A stretch of DNA of 64,000 bases from UBA1672 sp050633505 (lineage in GTDB: Bacteria > Pseudomonadota > Alphaproteobacteria > Micavibrionales > Micavibrionaceae). Where the stretch lies: contig JBOEGQ010000009.1 of NCBI GenBank assembly GCA_050633505.1, positions 62,001 through 126,000 of the forward strand, read 5' to 3'. The first letter of the stretch is position 1. Each line of letters starts with the position of its first letter. The position numbers were made by a program, and so were the translations under genes. Of this stretch, positions 60,127 to 64,000 are shown piece after piece. The notes under the pieces are model-generated. The model was not told the DNA's origin and made no database searches. It saw nothing but the letters and a program-made list of their open reading frames with translations.

Positions 60127-60729
60127 TTATATTGGGGTGATTGTATTTTGGTCTTCAGGTTGTGATCGAATCTGTTCTATCAATGTATCAAATTCATGAT
60201 TGAGAAAATGTTTTATACTTGGGTGGAACGCATCATATCCATCTATAGGCGGTTTTTGTGGTTTCCATTGTGCATCAATATCTGATTGCAGGCGGTGTTG
60301 TACTTCGTCTCGTGACAGCCATTCCGCCTTGTCATGTTCATGATTTAATGTTGGGTGCATATCACCGTCAATAAAGCGAATAAAGACGGTAAAGTTTAGA
60401 TCAAGCGTTTTGGGTGTGTGGTCGTAATTGGCCCAAGGTATTAAGTCAGGCGGATTGAGGCCTATTTCTTCCATGGCTTCACGTTTTGCCGCTTCATCAA
60501 CGGTTTCCCCCGGTTCGGCAAAGCCACCGGGTAAATCCCAACATAGTGGAAAGTAAGAATCGGCAGAGCGCCTTAAAAACAGGAAACGTTCTTTGTCTCG
60601 ATCAATCATTAGAATAAAGGCTGCTGACTGGTGTGGTTGTTCCACGGTTGTTTCTAGCTGTTCTGTAAGAGATTCTTCGTGTTGCGGGTTGGCGGCAGAC
60701 AGGAATAACGATGTGGTGGAATCATGCAT
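60127..60729 (-). CDS. Nudix hydrolase
   Basis: The 200-residue protein carries a complete Nudix box, GGFAEPGETVDEAAKREAMEEIGL (positions about 67-90; REAMEEIG shown as the catalytic core). Nudix enzymes hydrolyse nucleoside diphosphates linked to other groups. A 30-residue extension precedes the domain and about 50 residues follow, with LFLRRS and WDLPGG strands around the box. The substrate is unpredictable from sequence. It is divergent from bioB with about 100 bp between. Confidence 0.92.
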   Translation of the reverse strand: MHDSTTSLFLSAANPQHEESLTEQLETTVEQPHQSAAFILMIDRDKERFLFLRRSADSYFPLCWDLPGGFAEPGETVDEAAKREAMEEIGLNPPDLIPWANYDHTPKTLDLNFTVFIRFIDGDMHPTLNHEHDKAEWLSRDEVQHRLQSDIDAQWKPQKPPIDGYDAFHPSIKHFLNHEFDTLIEQIRSQPEDQNTITPI

Positions 60730-60795
60730 AAAGCGGGTTATGCCAAATATGTAAATTTATGTCAATAAAATAGCCCTGTAATCGGGCTTTTGGTT

Positions 60796-60824
60796 TTGAC
60801 AAATGCCTTGCAACGTTCTAGGTT
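60796..60824 (+). promoter_or_regulatory. Promoter of bioB
   Basis: TTGACA (60796-60801), a 17-bp spacer and TAGGTT (60819-60824) form a good promoter. The predicted start is only a few bases before ATG 60834, and no Shine-Dalgarno is seen, so the bioB mRNA may be leaderless. No BioR-type operator was recognised. Confidence 0.65.
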
Positions 60825-60833
60825 TCAGACATT

Positions 60834-61805
60834 ATGAATTTAGAAGATGTAAGAAAACTTTATCACCGCCCGTTGCTGGACCTTGTTTACGAGGCGGCTG
60901 GGGTACACCGTGAACACCACACGGCGAATGAAATGCAAATGTGTACGTTGCTGTCTATCAAGACAGGTGGATGTACAGAGGATTGTGGCTATTGCTCACA
61001 AAGCCTGCATAACGAGGCAGAGCTTGAGAAAGAAGTCTTGATGAAGACGGATGATGTGCTTGAACAGGCACGTAAGGCAAAAGACGCCGGATCTACCCGT
61101 TTTTGTATGGGAGCCGCATGGCCAAAGGTATTGGACGGACGCGCATTTGATCGTGTTTGTGACATGGTTGAGGGCGTATCCGGTATGGGAATGGAGGCGT
61201 GCGTTACATTAGGTATGCTGACAGAGAGTCAAGCGCAGCGTCTCGCGGATGCGGGGCTTACGGCTTATAACCACAATCTGGATACATCACGTGAATTCTA
61301 TGACAAGGTGATTACAACACGTAATTATGACGACCGTCTGGATACGTTGAAGAATGTTGCCAAGGCAGGGATAAATGCCTGTTGTGGTGGTATTTTGGGA
61401 CTAGGTGAGACGGAAGAAGACCGCGTCTCCTTGCTTCACACATTATGTAACCTTGATCCACAGCCGGAAAGTGTACCGATTAATATGTTGGTTCCTGTAG
61501 AGGGAACACCGATGGCAAATAATGAGTTGCTCGATATTTTTGAGTGGATCAGAGCGATCGCGGTTGCACGTATTTTGATGCCAAAGGCGATGGTACGGTT
61601 ATCTGCTGGGCGTTTAACAATTTCCAAAGAGGCGCAGGCTATGGCCTTTATGGCGGGGGCGAATGCGATCTTTACAGGGGAAAAGCTGCTGACAACGCCG
61701 AACCCGGAAAAAGACGCGGATTATGAGCTTCTTGATGAGCTGGGGATTAAGCCGAGGGCGCCTTTTAAAGAAGGCGAGAAAGAACAACAGGAAAAAGCGG
61801 CTTAA
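60834..61805 (+). CDS. bioB: Biotin synthase
   Basis: BioB inserts sulfur into dethiobiotin by radical-SAM chemistry. The 323-residue protein has the radical-SAM cluster in GGCTEDCGYCSQS (Cys 47, 51, 54) and later motifs RFCMGAAWPK, YNHNLDTSREFYDKV and CCGGILGLGETEEDR (in part). NPEKDADYELLDELG marks the C-terminal end. Other bio genes (bioA, bioD, bioF) are not in the window. A terminator overlaps its last codons. The ATG follows the predicted -10 by about 10 bp, suggesting leaderless translation. Confidence 0.98.
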   Translation: MNLEDVRKLYHRPLLDLVYEAAGVHREHHTANEMQMCTLLSIKTGGCTEDCGYCSQSLHNEAELEKEVLMKTDDVLEQARKAKDAGSTRFCMGAAWPKVLDGRAFDRVCDMVEGVSGMGMEACVTLGMLTESQAQRLADAGLTAYNHNLDTSREFYDKVITTRNYDDRLDTLKNVAKAGINACCGGILGLGETEEDRVSLLHTLCNLDPQPESVPINMLVPVEGTPMANNELLDIFEWIRAIAVARILMPKAMVRLSAGRLTISKEAQAMAFMAGANAIFTGEKLLTTPNPEKDADYELLDELGIKPRAPFKEGEKEQQEKAA

Positions 61806-61818
61806 AGTCGCTTTTTTT
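61793..61818 (+). terminator. Intrinsic terminator overlapping the bioB stop codon
   Basis: AAAAGCGGC / GTCGCTTTT (9 bp, one G-T pair, loop TTAAA) is followed by further T. The loop contains the TAA stop of bioB, so the terminator begins inside the coding sequence. It leaves about 20 bp to the next start codon. Confidence 0.78.
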
Positions 61819-61837
61819 ATATCTGGAGAGGAATGTT

Positions 61838-62926
61838 ATGCGATTTTTTATTTTATTGGTTTGTTTGCTGGTTAGCGTGCAAGTGCAGGCAGGTGATAGT
61901 GATGTGAAAAAGAAATTTATGCGTTCCAGATCTGTAGATTATAAGGAACTCTCCCTTTATTGTACGCAATCCATATATCAGTACAAAAAACATTTTCAGG
62001 CGGTTTCTAAGGTGCTCAATAAAACAGATGCGGATGAGCGGGCACAGGAAATGGAGATATTGAAAAAAATGGCTGTGTATTGGCATGAGCAGGCTGTTTT
62101 ACGATATGGCGGCGTGAAAGGTGCAGATGATAATTCACCCGAAGTGAGCGTGCTTTACATAAACAGAATGAAGCGTGCTGTTGAAGATACGCCAGCAATG
62201 ACGCCCGAAAATGCACGATATAGCAGTGTTTATCTGGAGGCGCGGCAATGCTATTTGATTTATTTGCAGTCAATATTGGCACAGAAAGACTATACGTTAG
62301 CCTCCAAGAACTACACTTTGATGTTGATGGATATTAGACAGCATAAGCCGGCGGTTAATATATGGGATGCTGTGCCCTCGGAAATTCCAAAAATTACGAT
62401 GAGTACGAACCCCGATGCGCCGAAGCTTGATATTATATTGGCATCGGCATGTCCACCATGTCGTAAGAGTCTGAAAGCCAACCATGAACGGTTAAAAACT
62501 CTTGTGCGTGAGGGAAAGATTACATTAAGTGTCTTTGATTATCCAACGGTGCGTACGGATCTTTTCAGGAATGTTGCGGAGCTGAACCAGTGTATTTATC
62601 GTAAGAAGGGAGCAGAGGCCTTTTTGGACAGTACGGCATCTTTGGCTGATGTTATCTATGCGGTGAGCGGCGTGGAATCGGATGAATTCTCCTCTAATCA
62701 TATCGTGAAATATGGTGATATGATATTAAAGCGTTTGGAAAAGAATGCAGGCGTGGCGTTATCTGAATGTGGTAATCAAGAATTCCGTGATAAATTATGG
62801 GGGCAATATCAGAAGGCGGCCATTGAGCTTGCCAAGGTCTACCCCGATGAGGATCGCGTTCCCAAATATTTCTGGCGTGGCTTATCCTATGTTGGTGATT
62901 TTTCGAAAATTCCTGATTTACCCTGA
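61838..62926 (+). CDS. Secreted protein with C-terminal thioredoxin-like CPPC domain
   Basis: The 362-residue protein starts at ATG 61838 behind GGAGAGGA. A signal peptide (FFILLVCLLVSVQVQA) precedes a helical region (residues about 25-190) of unknown type. The C-terminal part contains LDIILASACPPCRKS, a CPPC active site like DsbG/thioredoxin-4-type domains, then FDYPTVRTDLFRNVAELNQCIY. An oxidoreductase or thiol-disulfide role in the periplasm is likely. Helical N-domain plus thioredoxin domain is unusual; I do not recognise this fusion. It is downstream of the bioB terminator. Confidence 0.78.
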   Translation: MRFFILLVCLLVSVQVQAGDSDVKKKFMRSRSVDYKELSLYCTQSIYQYKKHFQAVSKVLNKTDADERAQEMEILKKMAVYWHEQAVLRYGGVKGADDNSPEVSVLYINRMKRAVEDTPAMTPENARYSSVYLEARQCYLIYLQSILAQKDYTLASKNYTLMLMDIRQHKPAVNIWDAVPSEIPKITMSTNPDAPKLDIILASACPPCRKSLKANHERLKTLVREGKITLSVFDYPTVRTDLFRNVAELNQCIYRKKGAEAFLDSTASLADVIYAVSGVESDEFSSNHIVKYGDMILKRLEKNAGVALSECGNQEFRDKLWGQYQKAAIELAKVYPDEDRVPKYFWRGLSYVGDFSKIPDLP

Positions 62927-62941
62927 TATATGATGGAGGGG

Positions 62942-64000
62942 CTATTTCTTCTTCATAATGGATAAATGCTTTTCCCCTTCGAAATAGGGTTTCCAGAACA
63001 ATATCGTAACCGGAACGGCAATGTTCATGAAGAACGCCGTGGCCATCAGGGTAAAGAATAGCTCTGTCGTGAGCAAACCTGTTTGGATATAGGCAATATC
63101 CAAGACAACAAAGCATAACTCTGCCCGTCCTAACATACCAAAACCGATGAGCATGCTTTCCTGGAACGTAAAACCACCAGTGTAACGTGCGGATAACGCG
63201 GCAGAGGAAACCTGCACCAATAATAATCCGGATGTCAGGATAACAATTTGCGGGATAACGGATATCAGGACATCCACATCAAACGGAATTTGGGTGCCCA
63301 AGACAACAAAAAAGACAGGGCCAATCCAGATGAAGGCCACGTTGTCGATGATCCGTTTTGTTTTGTCAAAATGTTCCTGACCGAATTCTGTATCAAAATG
63401 GAAATACTCTTCTTGCAGGATCAGACCGGCCATATATGCGCCAATGGCAGGATGAAATCCGAAATAATGGGCGAGAATCCCACCTAAAACAGCCATTAGA
63501 ATCACGGCGAGAACAGTGTATTCCCCCTCACCAAAGGCAAAAACATCCTTTGCCCCTTTACTAAGCAGGGGGATCTTCGCGTATCTTTCGGGCATTTTAT
63601 GCGGGAAAATAATAATGCCGATTATAATGACGGCGATAAAGAACAACACGGCCTTTCCGGCAATGAGGCCGATACTTGCCAATGTTGGCTCAGAGGTACT
63701 GGTTGCGATCGGGATAAGAATGGCGACAAGAACAAGGGAGGCAATATCATCTAAAATGGCAGATGTCATTATACCTGTTGCGGCCTTGGTTTTATGTAGG
63801 CCGACACTGCGTAAAACAACCATGGTGAGGGATACCGCGGTTGCGGTCATGGCCAAGCCTGAAATAACGGCCATATTGGTATCGTTCCAGAAATAATCCG
63901 CAACCAGATAGGCGAATGTAAAGGGCGCAAGTGCCCCGAAAAAGGCAATACCCCAACTGCGCTTTATGCTTTGGACAAAATTGCGCGTGCTTTCTTCAAA
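62942..64000 (-). CDS. Monovalent cation/proton antiporter (CPA2), 5' end beyond the window
   Basis: The gene runs off the right edge; the frame is open to base 64000, so the internal ATG at 63874 is not the start. The visible 352 residues have about nine membrane helices. CPA2 motifs are present: SGLAMTATAVSLTMVVLRSVG, ILDDIASLVLVAI with the paired Asp, FGFHPAIGAYMAGLIL and FFVVLGTQI (in part). This is the KefB/NhaP2-like plan. No RCK/TrkA-N domain follows, so regulation by NAD is not evident. It is convergent with the thioredoxin-fold gene, 15 bp away. Confidence 0.93.
   Translation of the reverse strand, partial: FEESTRNFVQSIKRSWGIAFFGALAPFTFAYLVADYFWNDTNMAVISGLAMTATAVSLTMVVLRSVGLHKTKAATGIMTSAILDDIASLVLVAILIPIATSTSEPTLASIGLIAGKAVLFFIAVIIIGIIIFPHKMPERYAKIPLLSKGAKDVFAFGEGEYTVLAVILMAVLGGILAHYFGFHPAIGAYMAGLILQEEYFHFDTEFGQEHFDKTKRIIDNVAFIWIGPVFFVVLGTQIPFDVDVLISVIPQIVILTSGLLLVQVSSAALSARYTGGFTFQESMLIGFGMLGRAELCFVVLDIAYIQTGLLTTELFFTLMATAFFMNIAVPVTILFWKPYFEGEKHLSIMKKK

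Noticed and set aside
60730..60795. BioR operator upstream of bioB
   Set aside because: A TTAT...ATAA-like stretch is present, but its spacing does not fit the TTATMKATAA consensus.

Overview
The window looks like chromosomal DNA of an alphaproteobacterium of fairly low G+C (mid-40s % by eye, not computed). The basis is gene content and order: rsmB divergent from a DUF1674 gene, a DUF3576 lipoprotein upstream of leuS-lptE, an HslV with a short pro-peptide near hisB, a usg gene, rpsT next to dnaA, two-component-style winged-helix genes and CtaA/SCO copper-oxidase assembly genes. A deep, Micavibrio- or Rhodospirillales-like lineage would fit, but this is inference. It is ordinary housekeeping chromosome mixed with many lineage-specific hypotheticals. 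No phage, IS element, CRISPR array, tRNA or rRNA was recognised. Two Ns sit inside groEL and break its frame artificially.

Layout. 1-2 kb: tail of an HNH-like gene, a zeta-toxin-like P-loop protein, and a hypothetical. 2-6.5 kb (minus): DUF3576 lipoprotein, leuS, lptE, hisA. 6.8-8.6 kb: a porin with a hairpin against its ribosome binding site, then a YggS-type PLP protein. 8.8-9.8 kb: a peptidoglycan-binding/transglycosylase-like gene broken by one in-frame stop. 10-11.7 kb: SCO, an unknown membrane protein and DUF2946 (copper/oxidase theme). 11.8-18.7 kb: winged-helix regulator, Smr, M23 peptidase, hslV, a GST-like gene, hisB and hypotheticals. 18.7-27 kb: heparinase-like, rpe, rsmB, DUF1674, DUF1223, xthA, ybaB and dnaX. 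27-33 kb: two Sel1-repeat paralogues around a lipoprotein with internal repeats, then two GDTxH proteins flanking a metallophosphoesterase.

33-36.6 kb: the SRP RNA gene ffs (minus strand, with a clear promoter), a cold-shock gene with a long leader, and an iron-uptake pair (cupredoxin plus FTR1) behind a Fur-box-like site. 36.6-43 kb: a small XRE regulator with a structured leader, DUF4197, an acidic/proline-rich protein, ctaA, a ferredoxin and multi-pass membrane proteins. 43-49 kb: P-loop protein, DUF3592-like protein, usg, an M48-like zincin and groESL. 49-54 kb: a duplicated family of XRE regulators with a TrmB-like C-terminal domain, one copy decayed by a deletion, around a formyltransferase-fold enzyme. 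54-64 kb: mutM, rpsT, dnaA with a DnaA box, an omega-like GST, a His/Lys repeat protein, Nudix, bioB, a thioredoxin-fold protein and the end of a CPA2 antiporter.

The regions most worth following up are the XRE/formyltransferase island (50.0-53.4 kb), the GDTxH/metallophosphoesterase trio (29.1-33.0 kb), the XRE leader (36.9-37.1 kb) and the porin leader hairpin. All functional statements rest on motif reading by eye; no database search was run.
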